The notes under the pieces: model-generated
The model's database searches: none
The model's input: the letters and a program-made list of their open reading frames with translations, nothing else
Told to the model about the DNA's origin: nothing
Assembly: GCA_947034885.2 (NCBI GenBank)
Contig: OX344754.2
Span: forward strand, 20,416,501 to 20,480,500
Source of the DNA: Thuidium tamariscinum
Lineage: Eukaryota; Streptophyta; Bryopsida; Hypnales; Thuidiaceae
Direction of reading: 5' to 3'
Length of the DNA stretch: 64,000 nt
Part shown: positions 39,204-49,080 of the stretch, piece by piece
Position numbering within the stretch: position 1 is the stretch's first letter
How the letters are laid out: every line of letters begins with the position of its first letter
Made by a program: the position numbers and the translations under genes

Positions 39204-39839
39204 CCCCACCCTAGCAATTCAGGGGTAGGGAGAATTGACCCCCTTATTGCCCTAGTCAACAGCAGGTTGACTAAATTGCCCCCTATTTTGTGCCGTATAT
39301 TTTGGATTTTCTTCTCACCTCCTAGCTAATTGAGAGCCTCTGATTCCATATATGAATTCAGAATTTACAAAAAATTAAATTTGCAAAAAATAAAAAATTT
39401 CAGGGTTTGCTCTGGCGGAGCAATAAGGGGGTCAGTTCACCTTCGCCAGCAATTTATGGTCTCTGATTGCAAATATGAATTCAAAATTTGTAAGAAAAAT
39501 TATTTGCAAAAAATTTAAAAAATCCTGCATTCCCCCCCAAGGTAAACCCACCCTGCTGGGCCCACTTTGTTGGTAGGATTTCACGTCCTGCTGTGAAGAA
39601 CACTTTCATGTGAATGGAATAACAAACTATGACCAAATGCACGGAATAACTTACCGGTATTGAAAAAGATGTCTGGAATTTATGGAAGTTATGTGCAAGC
39701 CAGACTGCAGTACTAACTAACAACAGCAGTTGGCCCATCCATCTGTCAGTTTGATCAGTTTTTGTCATTTTCTTGTTGTTTTTTGGGGCCCCTGAGACTC
39801 TCACAGAATGATGTGTTATCTTTCATATTCAAATTATTG
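39204..39839 (+). repeat. Copy of the TAGCTAATT / GGGCCCAC dispersed repeat
   Basis: The segment 39300-39600 matches 52540-52720 in order (CTCCTAGCTAATT, GCAAATATGAATTC, CC..GGGCCCACTTTG, GTCCT) and 10940-11180 in part. Two related sub-blocks around GCAAATATGAATTCA(A/G)AATTT occur within this copy itself (39345-39375 and 39468-39498). Confidence 0.5.
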
Positions 39840-39843
39840 TTAA

Positions 39844-40588
39844 CCCTGGAGTGCCGGCTGACACCATTTTGTGGCTCTTGGACGACTTTGCAACAATGTC
39901 CACGGAGATTGCTGGCAGTTTTTCATCCATTTTTTGTTGCTTGACCTTTCACAGAGGCTTACGAAGAGTACCTAATTAACTTTGTAGTCTTCTGAGTTTT
40001 TCTCTTCACATGAATAAGAAATTAGAAGAAAAAAAAATGAATCATAAAATAAGTTATTTTCAGTGTATTTTGGGAAGTTGTTGCTCCTTGCTCTAAATCT
40101 CAAATTTCTCCACAAAAATGCTATTTCTTGAGTTTGAACCCAACTAACAAAATGAAGGTAATCTATTCTAGTTTCTCCTCCAATTGGGATTTTGAAAAAA
40201 ATCATAATTTTGAATATTTTATTGCAATTGGAACTTTGGATGTATTTTCAATGTCTTTTAGATTGTAATTATACAATGACACAGAAATTGAGTTTACACC
40301 ATGATGTTTGCTACTAAAATATACACATGGTGAAATTCTAAGATTTTTTGAGATAACTTTCTATTTGATATGATTTTTCTTCACTTTGTCTTCAAAAACT
40401 CTTAAAAAAATCAATTTTCCTCAAGAAAAAACTAATTTTTTTTGGAAAATATAGAAGAAATATAACTTCATCTCTGAAAAATAAATTAAAAATTTTCATA
40501 CACATCTAGTCCCAAAATGGCAGAAAACTGAGTATTGGGAAGAGGGGCTTGAAAACAGTGGTAATAGGTTTGGCTCTTAGAGCGACAA
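39844..40588 (+). mobile_element. Candidate TTAA-type element, 745 bp
   Basis: TTAA flanks it at 39840-39843 and 40589-40592, and its right two-thirds is collinear with 28330-28862. The left end CCCTGGAGTGCCGG resembles the family end seen at 28862 (CCCTTAAAGGACGG). Its own right end matches poorly, so this call is tentative. Confidence 0.4.
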
Positions 40589-40592
40589 TTAA

Positions 40593-42325
40593 CCCCTTAA
40601 ATTTCTTGACCACATTTTCACCTAAAATGCTCCAAAATTGTCATTTGTAGTACAAGTACGAAATTTTTTCTTTAAAAAAATTTAGACATATGTAACTGTA
40701 GGATCTAGTGCTAAGCTAGTTTGAAAGAACGTGGGGGAAAATTTCAGGAAATTCTACCTCATCAATTGTAAGATTTTTGACTTTGAATTGACAAAAATAC
40801 TTTTTTTGGCCTTGCAAAAAAACAAGCAGTTGCACTTCACAAATTCACATTTGTATAAAAAATGTGTGAAATGGTGGTGGTTGTATTCATTCTTTCTTCA
40901 AACCAAGTTGGCTACATACTTCAAAATTTTCAAATCATTTGGAATTGTACAATATATAGGAAAAAAAACAATAAGTAGAAACAAGTAGAGAATGATTCAA
41001 AACACTCATTAAATTGTTGATAATTTAGTTATAGAATTGAAAAATGCCAATCCCAATGGCTATAATGTTATTGTAAACAATCTAAATACTACAAATTCAT
41101 GTTATTTAAAAAATATATTAAAAATTAAATTAAATAAAAAACTTCTAAGTTTATTTTAAAGTAGGGAATCCATAATTGCCTACAAACTAAAACTCCTTGT
41201 AACTTTCATCTCATTGATCAAAACAAAATGATTCAAAAGTTTCTCCCTCTCTATATATAAAAGTTTAATAAACCACTTAAAAATTTTGTTTCTAAAATAA
41301 AGTAATTATTTTCATCTTGCCTAGCCCCTAAACCCCTATTAGCGTTTTCACCAAAAAAAATGCTCCAAAACTGCCATTTCTAATACAAGAGCAATTTTTT
41401 TTCTTAAAAACACATTTTTGACTCATGTAACTGTAGGATCTTGTAGTAAGGTGGTTTGTAAACATGTGGAAAAAATTTCAGAAATTTTCACCATGTAGAT
41501 TGCAAGATATAAGCATTTGAATTGACAAAAATTGTTTTTTTATCCCTGCGAAAATCCGGGTAGCTGCACTTCACAAGGTCACATTTGTGTGAAAAAAACC
41601 TCAAAATGGTGGTTACTCTTTGAATTCATACTTCAATGCAAGTTGGCTACATTCTCAAAAAATTTCAAACCATTTGGAATTGTACAACATATAGGAAAAA
41701 ATAAGTAAGTAGAAAGAAGTAAAAAATGAGCCAAAATACTAAATTGTGAACATTTTATTCATGGAATTGAAAATTTTCAATCCTAATGGTTAAAATGTTG
41801 AAATAAACAATCTACAACTTTTGCTTTTATTTTTTTTCCAAAAATATGAAAAATTGAATTAAATGAAGAATTTCAAACTTTTTTTGTATTGTGGAGATTT
41901 TGTAACTGGCCGCAAACTACCCCAAACTCAAAATCTTCATAAATTTTGACTCATTGATTGGAATGGATTGATTCAAAGCCTCCCATGTCTGTTTAAACCT
42001 AAAGAATCAATTTGAAATTTCACTTTTTAAAAAAAAGTTCTTTTGAAAAAGTTTTTTCAGCTGCCCGGGCTGCCCGCCGAGCAAACAAAGTGACATATCA
42101 TGCCATAACTTTTTATCCACAAAGTCAAAAGTTATGAAAATTGTTGGACCTTAAAGCTACTCCTTGGGCACACATTGTTTCAAAATTTCAAAGAAAAAAA
42201 ATAAAAACTCCATCCATAGTGAGCTGCCCAAAAAATCTATAATCTCAAAAAACGTTGTTTAGGGGTTTAGGGGCTAGATTGCCTGGTTGGTGAAGAAAAA
42301 TACGCATCACTTGGTCCTTTAGAAA
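40593..42325 (+). mobile_element. piggyBac-like element carrying a nested relative
   Basis: TTAA at 40589-40592 precedes CCCCTTAAATTTC. The right end TTGGTCCTTTAGAAA at 42311-42325 matches the inverted left end of the 26324 element and is followed by TTGA. The body 40593-41320 is the shared core in plus orientation. A second family member (41325-42273) sits inside, flanked by CTAG, so the outer copy is split. Removing the inner element rejoins ..TCTTGCCTAG with ATTGCCTGG.., which matches TCTGCCCAAACTGCCCGAG in the 26324 element. Confidence 0.65.
41325..42273 (+). mobile_element. Nested piggyBac-like element, 949 bp, CTAG flanks
   Basis: CTAG occurs at 41321-41324 and 42274-42277. The left end is CCCCTAAACCCCTATTAG and the inverted right end CCCCTAAACCCCTAAACAAC. 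The core repeats the one in the surrounding element (GTAGGATCTTGTAGTAAG, CCCTGCGAAAATCCGGGTAG, AAGTTGGCTACATTC), making a near head-to-tail pair. Confidence 0.75.
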
Positions 42326-42329
42326 TTGA

Positions 42330-43435
42330 GAGCTAATTGCATTTTTTTTTGTAGTGGGGGTGGGGGGAGCTAAACTCAACCTTTAAAATAATTTTTAGTA
42401 AATTTTTAGAGGGAAAAAAATGAAATTTGCATTGAATCCAAGCCATTTCAGTTTTTTCCCCCTCTATGGAATTAGTTACAAATTTACAAAGTTAAAACAT
42501 AATGGTTATCAACAATGACCACCTCTTAAAGTATACACACAATGTTGGGACGTTGAAGAAAACCCAAATGTACCTCTTAGCTAGTGATTGCTTTTAGAAG
42601 GCCGTCACTTTTATAGAGCAAACTATCATATAAAAATAAGAATGAAAAGATTTCCATCACTCCACCCAACATGTTGATTCTTGTGATCACTCTTGATACT
42701 CTTGATAATTGTATATATGAGTATCATGTAGTTTCTTGTACTCGACAACTGTAGACTATTAAGTAAAGGAGACTACAATTATGGCCTTTTTAGCAGAATC
42801 ATTCCCCAAATTGCACAATCTGGTGTTCACAAGAAAGCAGTTTTGATTTTTGATTTTTATGGTAAATTTAATATATGTTTTTTGTTTTTTGGAAGACTGC
42901 CTTTGCATTAAAAAAACAAGAGCTTGAAAGCAGTTTTGAGAACATGAACAATATATATAACCTGGTGAGTAATAATTCTGACCATCCAAGCTCCATGCTA
43001 TTGAGGACATGATTACACAACACAAGATATGTGTGAGCAACCGACTTAGTTGATTCCTGCACATATGGGACATTCTGGTTTGGGTAATTGAGCATGAAAG
43101 AGTCACAAATTGGGCTCCAAAGTTCTCTTTTCATGCCTGAAAAACAGAATTCCTTGATCTCAAAGTAAGAGTCTACAGGTGACAGTGCAAATAAGGTCCA
43201 AAACATTAATTCTAGGAGAATATAAGTGATGCCCTGATGCACACTGTAAGGTAAGAGGTCCTATAAGGGACCATCTAAGGGCTGAAACAGAATTTCAGGG
43301 AGGGAAAACTTCTAGAAATATTTTTCAGTAAATTTTCCTTGAAAAACAAGTAGAATTGACATTTAACCCAAGTTGATTCATATTTTTTTGAGCTTTGTGG
43401 AATTAGTTATCAAATTTTGAAGTTGAAAGGGCATA
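42330..43435. other. Spacer containing one exon-like segment
   Basis: Apart from the minus-strand exon candidate at 42962-43136 described separately, no coding sequence was recognised. The composition is AT-rich throughout. Confidence 0.35.
42962..43136 (-). pseudogene. Orphan internal exon or captured gene fragment
   Basis: On the minus strand a segment of 175 nt is bounded by a strong acceptor (TGTTTTTCAG|GC) and a donor (ACCAG|GTTATA). It is open in one frame and encodes about 58 residues including MKRELWSPICDSF, YVQESTKSVAHTY and LVLCNHVLNSMELGWSELLL. Composition and codon regularity differ from the surrounding AT-rich DNA. I do not recognise the family. No partner exons were found within about 1 kb either side, so it may be a relic or a piece captured by a transposon, or part of a gene with very long introns. 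Confidence 0.35.
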
Positions 43436-43551
43436 GGGCTCTAAAATGGTGCCCTAGCTAAAATGTACACTGTCAGTACATTACTGAAGGCTATGACAAA
43501 GCAACATGTACAAATACTATACATTTAAGGTAGGGTACTATTTTAGAACCC
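43436..43551. mobile_element. Small foldback MITE, about 116 bp
   Basis: The left end GGGCTCTAAAATGGTGCCCT pairs with the inverted right end GGGTTCTAAAATAGTACCCT, continuing into (G/C)CT(A/T)AAATGTA. A related element lies at 46094-46213. No clear target duplication was seen. Confidence 0.65.
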
Positions 43552-46093
43552 GCTCTATTTAAGAGCCTTCTACCTTAAAAATAAAAGAAATTTGATAGAG
43601 TATTTCACCCATTTCCAACTACTTAAGCAATTACACATATGTAAAGTGCAGCTTTTTTGAATGCAACTTTTTTTTCATGTACAAAAATAGAATTTGGAAG
43701 GATGCCATCTGTTTTTAGAATTTTATTACACAAATTGTAATTATTAAGAATTTTTTAGTAGAAGATTCTCTTTGACCTATAATGGTGATATACGGGTTGA
43801 TAGCAAAACCAACCAAGGACTAGTTGCATTTATAAGAGCTTTGCAACCAATCATAATGTGCCACAATTGATCCGGGAACTACACCACAACTTCACGGAAA
43901 GAAAACAGCTTGTTGATTGGAAATGGGGGTTGATCAAAGATGGGTTGCTATCTTCTACAATGTCCAGGAAGAACTGACGGCTAGTTCAAAGTCAGCCGGT
44001 CGAATTGGAAAAAAAAACAATTGCAATTCAATAACATCAGCCAAAAACCGATAAAAAAATCTTTAAAAAATTAGTTTACATACAAAATAGTGAAAATAAC
44101 CGGACATTGTACTTGAAAAACTGGTTCAATTTGGAAATCAAAGGAAAATAGCCAGTAAAACTCAAAAAACTTCCCAAACGTTGATCTTCTACTTGAATCC
44201 TCAAGACTCTTTGTCAAAAATAAATGTTCCTTGTGTCTTGTGTTTTGAGGAGGTAGTAGTCAATCAATGTATAAAAGCCTCACTTAATCAAATTGAAGTC
44301 AAGCACTTCAATGCAATTTTTAATTTATTTTTTTCAAAAGCAAGGATTTCAAATGCATGTGTCATCTTATATTGTTAATGAAAGATATGGGGTACTTTGC
44401 ATCCTTGTCAACAATCATATAGTACCAGGGTTTTTCTTAGGCATTTAAATGTCAATTTCCTTTTAAGAGAAATGGTCAGCTTCAAGCCAATAGGAAAAAA
44501 AAGAGGGAAAACGTGTTAAAATGTCAAACAACAATAATGGATATATGATGGTTTCAATGGTCTAGGGAGCTTTTTCTTTAAAATTCATAGAAATTGCATG
44601 CCAAAAAATAAGTTTTCTTTTTAAGTTCAAGATTTTTAATTACTAATATTACAAAAATATTATTCTCTAAGAAAAAGAGGCTTGAAATTGTACTAATTTG
44701 CTTATTTTGATCATTTTAGGTGTTTCCACTAAGATTCCTTATTCCCAAATAAACTTTAAAGACAAACATATTGAAGTAGGAGCACTTATAAGTATTAGTA
44801 GTGTATCCATCCTTTGGCACTAGAGATTCCTTAATCCCTAGTAAGTGCCTAAGCCTTGGCAAGTGTATTTTTCTTATGAAAAAAGAGCATGGGCTTCTAG
44901 TAATCTCTAATGAAACAAATTTTTCTTTTTTCAAAATCCAACTGCATAAATGTTTTAAGAACTCACGTATTAGTATGCAAACCAATTTTGAGTGCAAAAT
45001 TGCAAACAAGTTATGAGATTATAACAAGAGAAATGCGTATTTTCAATTTTTAGTATACTACCCCCTCTCCACAGTATTTTAGAAATTTGTATATCAAAGT
45101 TTTTGGGATTCATGGTTACATAAACAATTACAAATAGTGTTAGCACACTAAAATGTACTTTCAAAAATTTAATTTCACTTGAAAAACTATCAAATTCATA
45201 ACACAATCTACCTTGCAATTGTTGAAATACAAATTTTTTCTATAACTAAAAATTGCAAATATCTTCAAATCAACACTTGCATGTTTAAATTTTCAATGGT
45301 GAAAATCATGAAAACACTTTACTCTTTCTATTGGGACCATTTTCAAAGCATTTGGATAAGTACGATTTCTTAAGTCTCAATTCAAGTGAAATTGGCAAGT
45401 TGTGCACAAAATTAGAAAATGAAGTTAAATTGGCAAGTTTTACTCTTTGCTAATAACTTTCATTTTTCACAGAAAAAAGAAAATATTTGATTATTAAGGG
45501 GTCTTAAAGGCATGTATGTAACATTAGTTTTCAAAAGATAACCCTATAAAACTACTTCCAAATTTTTTCCAAAAAGGATCAAAGAAATTTAACTATCCAT
45601 TCAAATTTGATCCTAAAATTTTAGAGCGAACATATATAGTCACTCAGGTACTTGGAGGTTAAAGTGTCTCCAACAATATCTTGAAATCATACCTATGCCT
45701 AGTTGTGATATGGTGGGCTTTGATTTTTTTTTAAATTGGTATAAGAATCAAGGCAACTTTATTAGAATGCAATTTAGGGGGTCTTACAGAGTTTTACTTT
45801 GAAAATTCATAAAAATTGGATGCCTTCTTTGAATTTTCTAAAAAACATTTATGACTTTCAATTGCTCACACAACAAAAAAAAATCTAGAAATATGTGCCT
45901 CCTATGATGCTAAATTAATGGTAATGGATTTTGCTACTTTATAAAATAGAAGGTTCTAGAAGTGCTCAATCTCCCAGATGGCACCTTACTCTTAGTCTAC
46001 CCCCAAAGCTAATCCATCATTTGGCATAAACTAGACTAGTTGTACTTTCTTCCTTGTGCTTTTTAATTTATACAATTACTTTGAAAAAAAGAA
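43552..46093. other. AT-rich spacer with one dispersed repeat copy
   Basis: About 44428-44540 matches 11558-11670 (CAGGGTTTTT, GCATTTAAATG, CTTCAAGCC, AATAGGAAAAA). No gene was recognised in the rest. Confidence 0.4.
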
Positions 46094-46213
46094 GTGCTCC
46101 GGCTTTAAAATTGTGTGCTTCCTAAAATGTACACTATTTGTATATTTTACTTTTTCATAACTTCCAGTACATAAACATTGTACATTTTAAGAAGTAGGTG
46201 ATTTTAGCACCCT
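46094..46213. mobile_element. Small foldback MITE related to 43436-43551
   Basis: The left arm (GCTTTAAAATTGTGTGCTTC then CTAAAATGTACA) pairs with the inverted right arm (GGGTGCTAAAATCACCTACT then TCTTAAAATGTACA). The shared core (TAAAATGTACA) and overall layout match the 43.4-kb element. The exact ends are uncertain by a few bases. Confidence 0.55.
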
Positions 46214-46627
46214 ATGCTATTTCAACTCAAAATTTCATCACTAATTTCACAAAACTCCAAAAAATGAAGCAACTTAGGTTAGATGTGAATTCCACTTATC
46301 TTTCAAGGATAATTTACTAAAAATATTTCAAGATGTCCCCCCCCCCTCCCAAATTTAGTTCTAGCCCTTGACCCTCTAATGTCTTAATCTTAATTCTTTT
46401 TTTGAATTTTGGCATAGTTTTGCTTATATCTTGGTACAAAAATATAATTCACCGCAATTTTATGAAATTGGTCATAAAGGAGGGTTGTCTTTTCAACATT
46501 CAAGTATTGCATTGGATGAATGAGAAGTAAGTTGGATGAAAGACAACCGACAAGCCCTGTGTTGATTGTCTCAAATATGGACATTGGAGTGCTTAAGAAT
46601 TAAATGCCAATTTATGGACCTCCTACC
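46214..46627. other. AT-rich spacer
   Basis: It includes a run of about ten C residues near 46337. No coding sequence was recognised. Confidence 0.3.
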
Positions 46628-46631
46628 TTAA

Positions 46632-46853
46632 CCCTTAAACACCGATGATGACGTTTTGCATTCGTTGAATGAAAAAGAATCTTCCCTTGTAGAATGGAAG
46701 TGTAACTATTGGTCCTCGGGGTTAGGAGTAGAAAGGGGAGATTTTCTATAGGGCTTTGACTTCCAATGAATATATTTGGCTTTTCCAAAGTACATGATGT
46801 CACACAAAATCAAAATAGATGATTTCCACGGTCACCAGTCTGTCGTTCAAGAG
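46632..46853. mobile_element. piggyBac-like MITE, 222 bp, TTAA flanks
   Basis: TTAA lies at 46628-46631 and 46854-46857. The ends are CCCTTAAACACCGATG and, inverted, CTCTTGAACGACAGAC. Read on the minus strand the interior matches the 10634-10830 MITE (CATTGGAAGTCAAAGCCC, ATAGAAAATCT, GAGGACCAATAGTT). Confidence 0.75.
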
Positions 46854-46904
46854 TTAACATCACTTGAGAGCTTTGGTTCATAATTCTCACTGTTACTGTA
46901 CATT

Positions 46905-46910
<6 letters not shown>

Positions 46911-46950
<40 letters not shown>
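46911..46950 (+). repeat. Uninterrupted run of 40 adenines
   Basis: Forty A residues lie in a row. The flanks contain an imperfect direct repeat, CACTTGAGAG at 46861-46870 and CACCTGAGAG at 46954-46963. This is what a heavily 5'-truncated retroposed tail with a target duplication would look like. A slippage-expanded tract or assembly artefact is equally possible. Confidence 0.6.
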
Positions 46951-46954
<4 letters not shown>

Positions 46955-48110
46955 ACCTGAGAGGATTCCCTGTTTGTATGTCTAATTGTTAGCATGTAAT
47001 TTTCATGTACAGTACTGCAGAATTTGTTTGCCGGTGAAGAGTATCAGAAGGGATTGCTGTCTACTTGACGACAGTGAAAGGCTTTGGAAGCCTCTCATTT
47101 ATTCTGAACTGTAGCTCTAAGCAAGTTACAATTGCATTAATACCAAATGATCATCTCAATACTTGAAATGGTGCATAACATTTTGTAGAAAAAAGTCAGT
47201 ACAGTACCTTGAAGCCACAAACACATCGAGTTGTGGGCATGTGGGCATGTGGGCTTGTGGGTTGTAGTAAATGATAAATACATTAATGAAATATTTAATA
47301 TATAATATACATAAATAATTTTCTGAAAATAGAAAAGGAAATCAGTCTTCTTTTGTTTTCATGAATAACTTAGAATAGATGTTCCTTATTATAAGTATAC
47401 AATCAATGTTAGGTTGGAAATTCACTCTTTCATGATTGCTTTTGTTTTCGTTGTGCGATTACAAAGTGGAATAGGAAGAACTTCAATACCGTACCTAAAG
47501 AGGACTTTGACATCTAAATATCTTTTCAATGAAATTTTTTTTATGCTTTTTGATTAGGATATTTTAGAAAGGATTTTTGCTACTTTGTTAAAGAAAAAAT
47601 ACATATATTTTCTGTAAAGGATATTTCAATTTTTTTTTACAAATTAGTCATATGTCTATAATAATTTAAGAAACCAATAGCCAAATTTTACCAATGGTAT
47701 CACCTAGGTTTGATATAAATATCATCGAGTATCACCCAAATATTAAAAGGTTGGCTATTTCTCTGAAGTGAAAAAAAAATCACAAGTTGCAACTTGTAAG
47801 CATTGGTAGAAAGGGGGAGGGGGCTAATGCAAGCAACATGGTGTCCAAGGCCAAATAGACACAAACTTGGTGTCCTTCTATTCTACAATGGTACTTGATC
47901 CACAACCCTCTTTCTACCAAAGTAGTCATATCCATTCCTACCCTTGCTCCCAATTCCACCCTCATGTATTAATAGAGTACATTCTAGAAAATAAATGTGA
48001 GCTGCTAATACATGAGGTATGCATTCTTCAAAGGATGGGAGTAGAAAATATATGTTTCCCTTACCTTACCCCATGGCTTCATATTATTCAATTCTTGTGT
48101 ATTCTCAAAC
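46951..48110. other. Upstream intergenic region of the UspA-like gene
   Basis: It contains a short tandem array of GTGGGCAT-type units at about 47232-47262. No coding sequence was recognised. Confidence 0.35.
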
Positions 48111-48118
48111 TATAAATA
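48111..48118 (+). promoter_or_regulatory. Candidate TATA box of the UspA-like gene
   Basis: TATAAATA lies about 30 bp upstream of a C-rich, A-starting stretch (CACAAG..CCCCACACG) where base composition begins to rise. Transcription would then start near 48,140-48,150, leaving a leader of about 930 nt before the ATG at 49081. This is inference from motif and position. Confidence 0.45.
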
Positions 48119-48746
48119 CTCCACAAGATACTCCCCACACGAAATCTCCTTTTTCCTCCCTATAATTTAGATTTTTGAAAAAAAATCCCAATGATTTTGG
48201 CTTCTATTTTTAGTTTTCCCCAAGAAACTCGCCCCACTCGCCGTCCAGGCTACAGCTACTACTGTAGCAGCATATGATCAGGCCATCAGTCAAGCTCCGA
48301 GGCTGGTGCCAGACCAGGTCAGAAGCAACAGCGGCAGAACCCAAACGCTGGTGCCCGAGGTGCAGCCAGCCGCAGCCACCCTCGCACCGTCCCGCCCTGC
48401 CATAAATGATTGCAAAACCCAAATGCGAGCTCTTCAGTGCGCAATCCGTCTGCCCCGAACACAACAGCAGCAAGCCCACCTTCATTTCGATTCATCTCTC
48501 GCACTCGCACTCCACTTACAGCCTCAACAAGTTTGTCCACAGCTGCGCTCGAGACGCGGAACTTGTCACGCTCTTGTTCAATTCGTTCATTCCTGCGGAC
48601 CCGTCACGGCGCTCTAGCGATAAATTCTCGGAGTCCGAATGCAGACTGAGCAAGCCGATATGAGCGTTGGACCTGGGGCAAAAGTACAGTGGGTTGGCTT
48701 CGCGGGAGCCAAAGCCCCATTTGGTGGCAATGTTGCATGAATACAC

Positions 48747-49051
48747 TTTGGGTGGGCACGCTGCGAGTAAGCTGGTGTCGATTAGTGCGTGAATTTAGAG
48801 TGGACATGCTCGCAGTTGGAATTGCGCGCTTAAAAGATTTGAAATTCTGGGTCGGCGTGCTCTGGGTAGGGATTGGTGCGTGAGAGATTTGGGTTTTTGG
48901 GTGGGCCATAATAGTTGAAATTGCACGCATGAGAGGTTTGGAATTTGGGGTATTATACTCCCGTTTGGCATTGCGAACACAAGGGATGTGGATTTTTGAG
49001 TGATTTGGGATTTTGAGCGGGCATACTCTCGTTGAAGCTGCGCGCACGTAA
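48747..49051 (+). repeat. Degenerate ~48-bp minisatellite in the leader of the UspA-like gene
   Basis: Six imperfect units begin at 48747, 48794, 48838, 48888, 48937 and 49004, most starting TTTGG(G/A)(A/T)TTT and ending in a GCGCGC or GCACGC block plus a purine-rich tail. A partial unit occupies 48987-49003. Lengths run from 44 to 50 bp. A long minus-strand frame across the array (48604-49197) is repetitive and is probably a by-product of the repeat rather than a gene. Confidence 0.7.
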
Positions 49052-49080
49052 TTTGTGTCTTCTAGTGATTTGGGTTTGGG

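Noticed and set aside
41325-42273. Telomere-like CCCTAAA sequence at element ends (CCCCTAAACCCCTAAAC)
   Set aside because: Only one or two units occur, they are imperfect, and they coincide with terminal inverted repeats of mobile elements; this is not an interstitial telomere array.
42759-43242. Two overlapping minus-strand frames of 115 and 124 codons as intact genes
   Set aside because: Only the central 175-nt portion has exon-like borders and composition; the ends run into AT-rich non-coding sequence.
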